A stretch of 64,000 nt of DNA, taken from positions 77,196,001 to 77,260,000 of the forward strand of contig NC_134013.1 of assembly GCF_040712315.1 (NCBI RefSeq), read 5' to 3'. This document shows, piece by piece, positions 37,890-50,554 of this stretch (the first letter of the stretch is position 1; every line of letters begins with the position of its first letter). The notes beneath the pieces were generated by a model. The model saw nothing but the letters and a program-made list of their open reading frames with translations. It did not search any database and was not told where the DNA came from. The translations under genes and the position numbers were made by a program. The stretch is from Castanea sativa. Taxonomy: Eukaryota; Streptophyta; Magnoliopsida; Fagales; Fagaceae.

Positions 37890-38079
37890 GAATACAAATC
37901 TTCTATACCACATTTTGTGTTTCACTTTATGTTTTATCAATCACAACTTATCATGTATTTATTTTTTTTCTATTTTAAATTTGAGCTATTTTATAATGAA
38001 AGTTAAACAAATAAATGACAAGTTGTGATTAGTGAAACATAAAGTGGAATATAAAAAATGGTATAGAGGATTTGTATTA
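37890..38079. mobile_element. Mutator-like MITE
   Basis: Perfect 9-bp duplication ACTTATTAT at 37881-37889 and 38080-38088. TIRs are about 75 bp: left GAATACAAATCTTCTATACC, right (reverse complement) TAATACAAATCCTCTATACC. The element is essentially two arms with a small loop. Confidence 0.85.
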
Positions 38080-38431
38080 ACTTATTATAACCTGTAATAA
38101 TTAAATTATTGAAAAAAAAAGACTTTTTAGAACTAAAATTGACTTTAATTAAGGAGGAAATATGATTCTTTTCATTAGTTGGTTCTATTTTTTGCCAAAC
38201 TTTTGGAAACATTTTTTTATTTAATTTTTTGTGTAAAGTAACTTTTTATTTTTGGAATCAATTCAATAGTTACAAATAGCAGGATTTGCATTTTACATAT
38301 ATCCGTTGGTAATATCAAAAAATATTAGTTAAGCTATAATTTTTGAACATTTCAAGAATATAGAGGCAGGGGGTTTCTTTTTTATTTCTTTTTTCTTTTT
38401 TGTGGGGAGGGGGGTTGGTACTTGGTGGGTT

Positions 38432-38687
38432 TTTTTTTTTTTTTGAGAAATAAAAAAAGGGGACTTGCGTGTAGCGGTCATTGTCCCACGCCCCATGGTA
38501 CATTTAGGTAAACCCATGGGTACTACCAGCTCGAATTGGAGCTTGGAGACCCCGAACTCACACACATCCCAGGCTCTATTGGTTTCTGGGACTTCTAGAA
38601 ATTGCAATTACAGTCCTCGTGAGAACTCAAACCTGGGATGTGGTGAAGCCACAGCAATCACCTACCAGTTGAACCACACCCACTGGT
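38432..38687 (-). mobile_element. tRNA-derived SINE
   Basis: Perfect 19-bp target duplication GGTTGGTACTTGGTGGGTT at 38413-38431 and 38688-38706, with poly(T) at the left. Read on the minus strand the head has GTGTGGTTCAACTGGTAGGT (A box) and GGTTTGAGTTC (B box). This SINE family differs from the 4107 and 12641 copies. Confidence 0.92.
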
Positions 38688-38706
38688 GGTTGGTACTTGG
38701 TGGGTT

Positions 38707-39471
38707 AATTGCGAATGAGGGTTGCTTTGTCTAAACTCTAAAGAACTAATGATTTTAAAGTTTTAGACACGGCAGACAATTGGAGGTGCTACAATCGTAT
38801 TATAGGCTCGGCCTACTCTGTATCTGGTCATTAAGCTTTAACTAATATCCAACCACTCATTTTAGGTAGCGGTTCTCTTTTGTAAGGAAACACTTTATTT
38901 TGCAGTTCTGGCCATGAATGTGAACCCAAGAACTTTAGAACCTTGTGAATGAATGTCAGAATTTAGAGTATGCTACATATGTCTACTACGGTAAGAACAA
39001 ACTTCCAGCCACTGCGAAGAAATGGAAGAAGAGAGCTTCTCTTAGGATTTGATCCTCGAACATGCCAGAATAGGACATCTCTTAGGATCTGATCCTTGAA
39101 CTTGTCATTTTCTAATTTTGGCTTACAACATTCAAGTGAAGAAAATTCGAACCCAGATTTTCTTCAACACTGGTCATTAAAAACTACAAGACCCAGGCAA
39201 CATGCCTACTTCATAAACAGCTAAAGATGTTGCTTAATGTTAAAATAAAATGTAAACCAATATTCTCGTTCCCAAATTGAAGACACTACTTTCTTCTATA
39301 AAAGGCGAGTATTATACAGAACTTATGATTCGATTGAATTCATTTCAGGTCGAGTTTAGCATTTTACATCTGTGTTAGTATCTAAGGCATCACAATAGAT
39401 GCATTAAAAAAAAGAGGACAATATAAGAACCAATGGGAGGCACTCATCCCAATTCCTTCCTCAAAATACAA
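38707..39471. other. SPX 3' flank
   Basis: Downstream region of the SPX gene, presumably holding its 3' UTR on the minus strand. An imperfect repeat of CTCTTAGGAT(T/C)(T)GATCCT(C/T)GAAC occurs near 39040 and 39079. No other gene seen. Confidence 0.4.
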
Positions 39472-42400
39472 CTACTTGGCAACTTGTTCCAGGACTGGAA
39501 CTTTATTCCATGTTTCCTCAATTGCACTAATTTGCAGTGGTGGCAATGACAAAGGGCCAACAGTTGAGCTTCCGCTCCGAATTTCCTTCAAAACCCGTAG
39601 TGCTGATATAGTGCTCTTCATATATAAGCTCTCCATATACTCAATCTCTGCAAGTTCCTTGGGCACTCTGAGCAGACCATTGTTATTGGTAGCGTCAGAA
39701 GTTGAAGGATCATCATCCCCATCAGCTACCACTGTTGAAGCTGGTGGTTCACACTTGGGGAAAAGTCCGTCCAGCATTGCCTCACACTCCTTCACAAGCT
39801 TGTAGAGCATGTCAGTGGTGAAGAAGGGCTGTTGCAAGACCTTTTGAATGAAGGGCAAGCGAATGAGGGCACCAGTTCTTTTGTCATACTTCTTGAGTAT
39901 TTTGACCAAACCTGTTAGGACCAAATTAAGGTGTCATTGAGTCAATCTAGCCTTTAAGAGATTATTATATTCTAAGAAACCAGTTACTTTAGGGGATTAA
40001 CCCCCTATCGATTGTATAAAATTGTTTTATTCTGAGGACATTGTGCATGCTGGTGTGCTTAACCGTTCCATTTTTAAACCCATCTTTCATGTATGTAACA
40101 ATTAATTAATGGTAACAGTACTATCATACACGTCTGCCTATTTGTGAAGAAACATGAAATTATTATTCTACTTGATTTGGATGATACTTTTTGCATAAAT
40201 AATATAAAATCATTAAGTACACGATTAAAGAATTATAAACAATTATAAAACATAAGAGATAGAACATAGAATCGAATGCCAATCCAATTTGTTGATTAAT
40301 CAAATTAAACTAAATATATCAAAACTACCAAAACTAAGAATTTAATAAAAATTTTATTCCTTAATGGCGTAACTGTAAAGGAGGTTAAAATATCAAAAGA
40401 ACAAGTGTACATATTTTTATTCGTCAGGAGATAACAAGCATAAGTAGCAAACCGTTTATGTTAAGGTATATGCTCAAGTGTAAATCATTAAAAAGGCTTT
40501 CCTCCTAAGAAAAGCTAAAATTGAGGTGACAAATTGTCTCACAGAATATTCATGAAAGTAGAATCAAAAGTAAGCATGTGAACCATAGAAAGGAAAGGAA
40601 CAACCTTTACACTAGATATGTTTTATCCTGTCCCTTCATTAATATGTTTTTTTAGCCAAAAAAAAAAAAATTAACCAAAGTAAAGGAAAGTAAAATTACC
40701 TGTATAGTTAAGGGCGCTATAATTCTCCAACAAAACCATCTCTCCGTGGAAGTCCACAATCTCCTTCCGAATTTTTATCATCTCTTCATTAAAATCCTTT
40801 GCTTTTGCCACCCTATCTTGTAACTCCTGCAATCAACCACAAGCACAATTGTCAACACCAACACCAACTACTAATGCTCATTCATCTTTCTTTCATTATT
40901 TCCCATACCAAGTTCATACAAGAGCGGATAGGTGAAAAGTACATGTTGAATTCACTAATTTTCACATCCACACAACACATGTATAAGATGGACTGTGCTG
41001 ACTATCACTTACTCAACTTCTAATCTTAGTTAGCAAGTTGAACGGTAGTAATGTTTGATCCCATAAAAATAGTAGTATTGAAAGTGATTTTATTTTTAAG
41101 AGATATCCAATCAAATAGAACATACATGAGTTTAAATCAGTCAATTTAAACTATTCAACCACTCAGTTGCATTGGACTGTAGTCAATCATTTGGACTACT
41201 AATGGTAACATTTTCCTAATTTTTTGTTAGTACATGAAGAGTTGGTGTTGTCTAGATTCCACCAATAATTATCTCATGTGTCTGCTCCATATCAAATGTT
41301 GTGGGGCCCAAAATCTGTGAGCAGACAAAGGCAATACCTTCTTTGATCCCTCAACCTATGCGTAAGATGAACCATGCTTATTGTATATATTGCGAAATTG
41401 GATAGTCTAATTTTGTTAGTAAGATGGTAGGAAGTTTTATTTGATCGGTTGAACCCATGAAAATATAAGGAAAGAATTTCGATTGGATGATACTTGGAAT
41501 CAAATCTGAGAACGCTCTCGCATAGCAATAGTTGCCCACTTGAACCACTTTTGTTTCTAATATACTCAAAAAATAAGAATCAAATCTCAGAACACAGATG
41601 TGTTTAAAACGACTTAGTGACACTTTTGTTTCTAGTAGACATGAAATTGGAATCAAATCTTAGAACACACGAGTTTGAAGCAACTTAGTGACACTTGTTT
41701 CTTGTAGACTTGGAAATTCAGATGAGTTTTTAAAGCGATTCACTGACACTTTTGTTTTTAATAGACCTTGAAATTGGAATCAAATCTTAGAACACACCTG
41801 AGTTTAAAGACACTTTAGTTTCTTCTAGACTTGGAAATCCTAATCAAATCTTAGAATACACGCACAGTTTAAAGTAACTCTATGACACTTTTGTTTCCAA
41901 TAGACTTGAAAACTAAAATCAAAGCTCAGAACAAACAAGTTTCAAGTAACCAGGTGACACTTTTGTTTCCAATATTCTTCGAAATTGGGATCAAATCTTA
42001 GAACACAAGTGAGTTTAGATAGTGTTGTTTGATCTCACAACCCATAGATTAAGATCAACAACAATCATGATTTTTGCTAAATTATATGACAAAATGTGCT
42101 TATTTCTTGTTTAAGCTTGACCCATAATGATAATTAAAAATAAATAAATAAATAATATAACTTTAGCGTGACTTATAATATATTTAACTACACTAATGAG
42201 TTTGCTCCTAAACCAAACTAAGGATAACATTATTTTATGTTAACAGAGAAAAACAAGGAATTACTTGACTCCAAATCAGAAGACAACTTTCGTAAATATT
42301 AATACTAAAACCATAGAACACCAATGAAATAAAATCAAAGGAAAGGAAAAGATGGAAATTTGGGATTAGTGGGGTCTGAGTCTCAGACATTTTTCTAGTT

Positions 42401-43189
42401 CTAGTTCTAGTTCTGTTCTACTTCTAAAATAATACAGTATGAAATTCCGTTACAAACGGAACCGTTATAATAACGGCCCGTAACAGTAAACGAGGAAAAC
42501 CGTCCACGTGAGCAGTAATAACTGCGCACAGTAGCGGCATCACTCAAAAGTTAGCGGAGGCGCACGTTAGCAACAAGAAATATTCCCCGCGCAAGATAGT
42601 TAAGAGGCGCACGTTTATGGAAAAACAACGACGTCGTTTTCTTACATGTTTATCCTGGAATTCCTAACAGTTTAAACTAATTTCCAGATAACACCAATAT
42701 TTTTAGTTTGTTACCAAAATCAAATTCAGATAATAATAATAGAAATAATTAATGAAGAAGAATTTAAATTAATGAAAAGAATCTAAAAAGTTTCTAAAAT
42801 CTCTTTCCTGGTTAACGCTACCACGCTTATTTTCTCGGAAACCAAACACGTCATATAAATAAAAGAAAAAAACAGAGAGGCAAAAGTTTGAATACCTTCA
42901 ATCTGATAATGTATTCCTCCTCTTTCTCGACGAAGAAGGAGTTGAATTTCTCGAGCTCGTCCTCGAGCAAGGTTTCGAAATCGATCTCCTCCTTGGACAT
43001 GCCGTCTCCGGCGCCGATTTCCGCAGCGTCGCCGGAGTCGAGCCTGGCGCGCTTGCTCGGCCTCTCGCCGCCACTCTTGGGCTCAATAAGCTTCAGCTTC
43101 TTCTTGAGCTCCTTATAGGACAAGAACTTGTCTCGCCATTCAGGTAGCGTCTCCTCGATCTGGTTGCTCAAACTCTTACCGAATTTCAT
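39472..43189 (-). CDS. SPX2: SPX domain protein (SPX1/SPX2 type)
   Basis: Complete three-exon gene with exons 43189-42896, 40826-40700 and 39911-39472. Introns are GT-AG (2069 and 788 bp), and the frame is 286 codons plus TAG. The SPX domain spans about residues 1-165. The N-terminal MKFGKSL, the basic helix SYKELKKKLK (residues 24-33) and GLVKILKKYDKRTG (141-154) supply the Lys/Tyr residues known to bind inositol pyrophosphates. No EXS, RING or MFS domain follows, so this is a stand-alone SPX protein, and its length fits Arabidopsis SPX1/SPX2 (SPX2 slightly better). Such proteins bind PHR transcription factors when phosphate is plentiful and hold them off DNA. Two P1BS-type motifs upstream fit PHR feedback control. 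Confidence 0.95.
41450..42030. repeat. minisatellite in SPX intron 1
   Basis: About seven diverged units of 55-75 bp built on GACACTTTTGTTTC(T/C)A(A/G)TAGAC and GGAATCAAATCTTAGAACAC. GACACTT starts at 41619, 41690, 41745, 41809, 41884 and 41956. Confidence 0.8.
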
Positions 43190-43334
43190 TTCTATAAAAA
43201 TAGAGTGTGTGTTTGGTTGGAGAGAAACAAAAAAGAAAGGAAAAGAGAATGCGAAGGAAAATGAGGGAAAATTGAAAGGAAGGAGCAGAAGATAGGAAGA
43301 GCGAGCGAGCGAAGGTGATATAACGGTAAGGACA

Positions 43335-43342
43335 GAATATTC
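43335..43342. promoter_or_regulatory. P1BS motif upstream of SPX
   Basis: GAATATTC fits GNATATNC, the PHR1-binding sequence, and is fully palindromic. It lies about 146 bp upstream of the SPX ATG (gene on the minus strand). Confidence 0.65.
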
Positions 43343-43356
43343 GAGGGGCATAATTG

Positions 43357-43364
43357 GAATATCC
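43357..43364. promoter_or_regulatory. second P1BS motif upstream of SPX
   Basis: GAATATCC also fits GNATATNC, 14 bp beyond the first site. Paired sites are common in strongly phosphate-starvation-induced promoters. Confidence 0.6.
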
Positions 43365-43493
43365 GTTCGTTTCTGAAGAGTATATCTCGGGTTTTATTCC
43401 CTTCACAGACAGAGAGAAAGAGCTTTTTATTTATTATATATTTTTTTTGCGTTTTTTTTTTTTGGGTTATCTTTTTCGCTGTATTGGACGGGC

Positions 43494-43499
43494 CACGTG
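43494..43499. promoter_or_regulatory. G-box CACGTG
   Basis: Core within GGCCACGTGGGC, about 305 bp upstream of the SPX ATG. A candidate bHLH/bZIP site with no other support. Confidence 0.4.
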
Positions 43500-43532
43500 G
43501 GCAGTATTTAAAATCATATCCTTTCAAAGAGC

Positions 43533-43534
<2 letters not shown>

Positions 43535-43575
<41 letters not shown>
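43535..43575. repeat. (GA)n microsatellite
   Basis: About 20 uninterrupted GA units upstream of the SPX gene. Confidence 0.95.
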
Positions 43576-43579
<4 letters not shown>

Positions 43580-44720
43580 GTGAAGCCGGATTGGTTACTG
43601 TAAAGTTCACAAATGAGCTGCGTTTTAAATGGCAACTTGTGAGAAAAAATCAAAAAATCCTTTCCTTTTAAAAAAAAAAAAATTTTGGTTGATGGCTTGG
43701 AATTCATGTGTGATTGTTTTTACATGGATTCTCTTCTTTTAGAAGTGTCAACCTGAATAAGAATCGACACCAACTATTAGTGGTTTTAGTCTAGAGCTTC
43801 TAGATTATATTAATCATTCTCATTTGAAATTTAAGTTGGCATTAACTTTTTTTCTTCCTTAAAAATTTATTTATTTGTGTTTGATAATTTAATGGATAAG
43901 GGCGTTGAGGTTTGAACCTAGACTTTTTCATTTCAAGCATTAAAAAGTGACAGATGAGTTACGAGATTTTTGGCTATGTTTATTGGAAGCAGATAATAAT
44001 TGGCGAAAATAGTATCTAAAAAAAATTGAATTTTAAAATTTTAATATAAATATAGCTTTTTTTCTAGAAAAAAAAAAATAAAGCTAATCTGCTTTAAGCC
44101 TTTAAGCTTGGCAAGATTTATATTTGATTTTGATGGTTTGAATCAATAATCACTTCTCTATGAACTTCAACTGCCCACCAATATAAAATAAGAATTATAA
44201 AAAATAAGAATAATGAGAATCACCAAATCAACAGATAAGTGCTGCTTATATTGTTTATAGTATTGCGTGCTAGGTGAAATCAATTAGGTACCAAAGCTTG
44301 TTTCATTGTATAGTTGTGTTAATGGAGTATGTTATTATTATATTTTTGAAAGATACTTTAGCTAAAAATAAACAAGAAAAAAAAAAAGATGAATGCTATG
44401 GGGGAACAAAAACCACAAGCAAATGTGACCATGCCTCTATCACAATTAAAGTGAGTAATCCAATGATAAAGACTCACTTAGTTGAGACTTTGAAGTTCAT
44501 ATCATTATTTGGAAACGTCAAGATACAATAGTGTTGGTTGATTCTCAATGCCTTTGGCTAGTGCTACTCTTACCCTATTAGAGCTAAGGAGGTTAGAAAA
44601 GTTATTATAATATATTGTATCAATTAACTTTTCAAAGTGAACATATTTTTGGAATATCCTCAAAATAGAAAAACAATAAAAAAATTAGGGAATGTATTAA
44701 AATTGAATTCCATTGACTTT

Positions 44721-44739
44721 TTTTTTTTTTTTGAGAAAC
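44721..44739 (-). mobile_element. poly(A)-tailed micro-insertion
   Basis: Twelve T plus GAGAAAC between two perfect 16-bp copies of GAATTCCATTGACTTT (44705-44720 and 44740-44755). The unique part is only 7 nt and equals the 3' end seen next to poly(T) in the local SINEs. Confidence 0.8.
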
Positions 44740-45509
44740 GAATTCCATTGACTTTGCCAAAATGATGAGCACTATTTTGAAATATCCTAAATATAATACA
44801 ATACAATTACAATACCAAGGAATACCAAGGAATATAGGATAATGTTTTTGTCCGAACCAATTTGGAAGAAAGTTCTTCCAATCCACTAAGTGGCAACTTG
44901 AAAAAACTATCCATGTGACCTACTCAATATTAATGGAATTTGTTTAAATGATTTAATAAATTATGTGATTTTATACTAGTAGTTAATTTTATAAATCGAC
45001 ACATAATGGGTCTTTTTGGAGGAAAATTTTGTTTATAGAGTATGATGTTTTTTAAAAAGTTAGGGATACAACAAAAATTCACAAAAACACTCAATTTGCT
45101 TATTATGTTCTTCTTAAGGGGGAAAAAAAAACCTCACTTAGTATCTCAATACATTAGCCATTAAAAAAACACAAAATTATTGTGGTGAGCCCAGCTGCAA
45201 GAAAATTTGAGAGAACTTGCTATGATCTTTGCTTTATTGTAATTTTTTTTTTAAATGAGCCCCACTTCATTTCTCATATTATTAATGAAATGGAAAAAAG
45301 GACTTCTTTTATGGAGGATAATGACATTTTATATCTTTATCTTTTATAATCATCACAAGATATCCATCGTCAAAAGAGGTAAAAATCATTTATTACGATT
45401 CCTACAATTGTATTAAATATAGATTACATATATATTAGGTTTTATTTTATTTTTACTTCTTAAATAAGATTCATATTAGTAGGTTTAGTTAGCTTAACTA
45501 GTAAGGTGT

Positions 45510-45581
45510 GTAAGTGTATTCTATTATCTCATCCCCTTTCCCTATATATGTGTGTGTGTGTGTTTATCAAATAAAATAAAA
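45510..45581 (+). mobile_element. 5'-truncated SINE fragment
   Basis: A 72-bp insert (TCTCATCCCCTTTCCC, GT repeats, A-rich tail of AAATA units) between perfect 15-bp copies of TAACTAGTAAGGTGT (45495-45509, 45582-45596). The same block is found near 35115-35190. Confidence 0.8.
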
Positions 45582-47908
45582 TAACTAGTAAGGTGTTTTG
45601 TCCTTGAATAAAAAATATTTTATCCAAACCTCACCTACACCATAAAAATTGATTGATGTCTTAACCTAATTATAAATAACAATTATCTTAGAGTGGATGT
45701 CATAAGTTGAAATCTATTATGTATATATACAAGGCATAACTCTTTATTGATGGTATACTATTTATATTTTTTTAAAATATGGTACTTATCAAATTAAAAT
45801 ATCTTTTAAATGGTGTGTCTCAAATATCTTTTTAGTTAAAATTTTTAATTAAAATAAAAGTTTAAATAAGATTGTATAAGGTTTGAATGAAATGAGAAGA
45901 TTGAACTCATTATTATATTATAATAAAGTGGGGGTTCATACTTCATATTGAAAAAAAAAATTATTTCCTAAGAATTTAATAATTAAAATAATAATTGACA
46001 ATGAAATAAATTAAATTTTAGTTAAAAATAATAATAAAATAATAAGAGTATAATAGAGTTTTTATAACATAAAAGGAATACATATGAAATTGATATAATT
46101 GTTGTCGATAATAAAAGAAACACAGGAAACAAAAAAAAAAACAAAAAAATCCCTTTTCCCATAATAGAAAGAGATTTTATTTATTTTTTGGGAGTTAAAA
46201 AGTTCAAAATAGAAAGATTGAAGAACCATTTAGAATTTAAGACTAATAAAGCTTGGCTATAAGCTGAAGAAAGAGAGAGGTTAGAAGCCGAGCCAAAGCG
46301 AGTAGCTTTCCTTATTTATAACGCATGGCATAATCCCAAGGAATTTGGAATATCCAAATCACTTACCAATAAAATTGGGTTTTATTTAAATAACTATGTC
46401 TCCGTGCAAAATTGCAAAGCTTTCATCTCTGTTTGTGACGGCAAGGTCAAATGTCAATATATTTAGAAGAAAAGTTTATTTATTCGGAGATAAGATCTCA
46501 AAGGTGGGACTCACCATGTTCACACGCAATGAACGTGGCCGAGTATGCACATTCATTTTTTGAAGCTTACACTTCTCCAAAAAATAATTCAAGGTTATAG
46601 GTGGGATTTTCGTTTTTGGGACTATTTTATTATTATTATTATTTGTTTGGCCTTCCAAAGAGAAGATTCGGATTTGTCTTTAGGATATTCCCTATTTGGG
46701 GACTTGGATTCTAGAGAGAACGTAGTAGTTAGTACTATGTTCTTGGAAAAATGGTCCCCTTAAATTACTCCACTTTTGTTTTTTTTTTGGTTTCTTTCCC
46801 ATTCTATTATTTTCTTTCATTAACAAGACGATTTTTTTTTTTCTTAGAAAACCATCCTTCATTTTCAAAGTTTCTTTGGATCTTTTTTTTTGGCTTTCAC
46901 TTGTTGCATCATAAATGGTTTTAATACTTTTTTTAGTAAAGTTTTTTTCATACACTTTTGTCTTGCCTCTTTTTTTGAGGGGGGTCTTGCCTCTTCATTG
47001 TGCACAGAACAAAATCTTCCATAATATAGCGGATACTAGAAGAACTTTTTTCTAAATGTAAAAGATGGATTTGATGTAGTATGTACATTGCCAAGTTAAA
47101 GAACCTTTACAGTTTTTGTTTTTATTAGTTTCAATCAAAACGATTTGGTTTCAGATACAAAGTGGGAATGTGGGACAGTGTAATTAAAGAGCCATATACT
47201 TGCAAGAGTTTTTTTTATTTTATTTTTTTTGAGAAGAAAGACATCAACTTTATTCAGGCTGATTTGGATTTTTTTTTTTTTAAGTTATGATAATATTTCA
47301 AATTTCAAATTTACAGCATTTGTTTTACGATGATTATTCTTTATTATCAGGTCAAAACACTAATTGATTTTGATTTTTTATAATAATATGTTATTATAAA
47401 AATACATTAACACACAACTAAATTAAAAAAAAAGTAATTAGCATTAATGGCGCAAGTTGACGACTCATTGTAAAGCCAGCCAGCTTACTTCTTAAATATG
47501 ATAATATAAATTGTATAAGAATATTTTAATTTTGCACATATGTGTACACTTTGTGCCCATACACTCTCTCATGCGTGCGCATGCACACACATACATATAG
47601 ATGTGTTAAATCTCGACTCGTTTTTCATTAACAAGAGATTTCATTAATCAACCCCAAAAATCCGTACAAAAGTACAAAGCACTAGCTGTAAACTAGCTAG
47701 AAGATCAAGAAAACACCTCCCAATCAGAACTACAGCAGCAACTATAAAATTATGATCACCAAACACAGCAAACCACCATGGCTAGATCAAAGATAGACAA
47801 ATGTATTGAACCTTAGCTTCATATTTACTCACCAATATCTATCATGTTTTAAACAATTATATATGTAGTTTGATTAGAATTTAGAAAGCTTGATTTTGGT
47901 ATGGTAAT

Positions 47909-48636
47909 TGTGGGGAGTAAAAGGACCTAAATGGGTATATGGGCCTTTGGACTGTAGCATGAAGGGCCGACCTGCTCCAGAATTAAACTCTACGAGTTGG
48001 CCAATACCCCGAGGGTCCAAGGGTACAGCCGAGGACGAGCTTATCCCCGGACAAGCCCAAGAGAATTCAAAGCTTCATTATGAAGGTCAAAGCTCAACTC
48101 TAGAAAGACTAATGGTTAAAGGGGGAAACTCTGAACCTTCTCGATACACCAGTATTAAGGAAAATATCTAGAGCAAAGGCTGCCACCTCCGCATTAAAGG
48201 CTCTGCACCTACCTCCCTGGCCGCATTAATGGGGAAGTGACCCCCGAACAGTAGGGTAGAAACTTCTAGTCAAGGTCCCAAAAGGCATCTAAAAAATGGG
48301 TATTTAAGAGGGGAGGAAGGCAAAAGAATAGGGATCTCTCTCTCTGGCCCTCTCTCGCTTACTCTCTCTCTAAAGAAAAAGAAAAGAAATTAAGGATTGT
48401 AACCTGTAAGAAAGAAAGAGAAATAATAAAGAAGTAGTCCTCGGCTCGAGTCCGAGGAGATCCATTTGCCATTATCATTCGTTATTTACCTGTATTTGTT
48501 TATAAAAGTCTGTTATCAAGCTCCCAACACTTCTAACCTAGATTTCAAGCCCACACTCTATAAATTTTATTGTTTAAGGCTCATTGGGCCTGAGCCCATA
48601 ATCTTCTTTGGGTCCAGGTGCAATTGTGCACTTACA
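47909..48636 (+). mobile_element. solo LTR of the gypsy family
   Basis: Starts TGTGGGGAGT and ends CTTACA, with a perfect 5-bp duplication GTAAT at 47904-47908 and 48637-48641. TATTTAAG at 48301 is TATA-like, followed by CT repeats. The 3' part (TTTCAAGCCCACACTCTATA, GGCC/GGGTCC-rich end, CACTTACA) parallels the end of the 5' LTR at about 17930-18056. No internal region is present. Confidence 0.85.
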
Positions 48637-48641
48637 GTAAT

Positions 48642-49719
48642 GAAAACAGGTCGTAACCAAGAATTTGCTATTCTCAAAGTGAACAATTTCCATTTGTTTC
48701 TGAAACGATATGAAGCATAGCTAATATATACTATTTGGAATTTACCAGGAACTCTGTGCTGCATGAACTGAACTTGGTTTTCATATAAGGGATGGGAAAG
48801 AAGATAAAGTACACCATTTTTATTAATTCAAGAACTAAGGAGGTAGCAATTTCTAAGAGAAGGATTGAAAAAAAGAAAAAGGAAGAAGAGAAGAAAGATA
48901 TGTGTAATTTTTTTAAATTTCAAGAGATAAATCCTGAAAGACTAATCTCCAATTTACAATTACATGATACACTAGTCTGAATCACATAGTTGAAATATAG
49001 GAGTATTATCCTGCCAATTATTCTCGCTTTCCTGGAAGAATAAAAATATATTATACATATTTTTACGGGAAGCATATAAATTAGAATTGCATGCTTGTGT
49101 ATTAAAATAACACATAGGTTTAAATTATATCATGTATAAATTTGGTTAATGTTACTGTTACATCACCTTGTATTTTTTCCTATGTATTTTATCAAATGTG
49201 TAATAATTAAAAAACTTATATCAAGTGAAATTTAGAATTAATCTTATAAATATAAAGGTTAATGCTACATTTCTACCACAACACTTTTTATTTATATTTT
49301 TTTGAGAATCAATGCTACTAACTATCATTATCCAAAAAATAATAATAAGACCTATTATTTATGATTTTGACAATTACTCTGCTAGATTATGTGTTTGCTT
49401 TGTACAGTTTATACTTATGTTAAGTTTCTTAGTAACAATATGTCATTTATAATCAAATCTCTAATTTTTGGCATTGTTTAAAATATAAAAAACTTGAAAT
49501 TTTAATATTTTATATATGAAATTAGTATCAATTAATGATTATGTTTTTTTTTATAGCAAGAATAATAATTATGTTAATATTTTGCAAGCGGGAGAAATGA
49601 TGAGATAATATAATCTTACAATAATATAATAACAATAATGTTATTATTGAAATACAAATATAATGAAATACTTTTAAGCTGTATAATATTGTAAGGAATT
49701 ACACTTCGATTTGCTAAGA

Positions 49720-49759
<40 letters not shown>

Positions 49760-50554
49760 TTCTTTTGCTTAAAAAAACAAAACCCAAACTAAGGATAAGA
49801 ATATTCCTCACAATTTATGCTCCTCCATGCCGACCTACGTACCCTACCTGCTCTTGAAAGCTGGCTGTCAATCTTTATTCTATTTACAAGCTCCCTAACG
49901 GTAACATCTGTCACGATCATAAAAATGTGATTCCTTTTTCAAAAAAATTTACACTATTTTTCATTAAATATAGGTAGTTGTAATGTCCCCTTTAGCTTAA
50001 AATGAAGAGCATCTCTAATTGCTTATTTAAAGCCAATTTTAGAAAAAAAAAATCCCAAAAACCCTACTCTAATAGCTTCTCTATTTTCATTTTTGGATTA
50101 GAATTGCCTGTAACTTTTATTATTCATACTTCCAATGTTTTTTCTATTATAATAATCAGGTATTGAATAAATTTTTTTGAAAGATGTGTAGTTGTTAAAA
50201 AAATAATAAATAATGAATAAAGAATGAATGAAGAAATAATATTTAAAAGAGATAGAGAAAATGATAGAGAATTTGTTGAAAAGTGTATTTGAAAAAATAG
50301 GTAGGTAAAAGCTAAATATCACTGTTCACTATCTAAACAGTACAAAATTTAGATAAACTGCTAGAGATGCTCTAATATGCTCCCTTATTTTATTGTAACG
50401 AGGACTTTGTTCTCTCTATTGTATTTTCTATCAAATAATAGAGAGGGTAAACTGTTTAATGTTTATTATGAAAAGATAAGGAAAACATTACCAAGTTTTA
50501 AACCAATCCCAATATATCTAGTAAACAAAGATAATGATAAGATTGTATTGAGCC
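48642..50554. other. intergenic, AT-rich
   Basis: No gene recognised. (AT)n microsatellite at 49724-49751. Confidence 0.5.

Larger units (their letters stand above)
43576..47903. other. intergenic, AT-rich
   Basis: More than 4 kb without a recognisable gene. It holds two retroposed micro-insertions (44721, 45510), many A/T runs, and T-rich blocks near 46785-46950. Open frames here are short and low-complexity. Confidence 0.5.

Noticed and set aside
42888..43407. Several open frames overlapping SPX exon 1
   Set aside because: They are other-frame shadows; only the 43189 start gives the SPX domain and correct exon joins.
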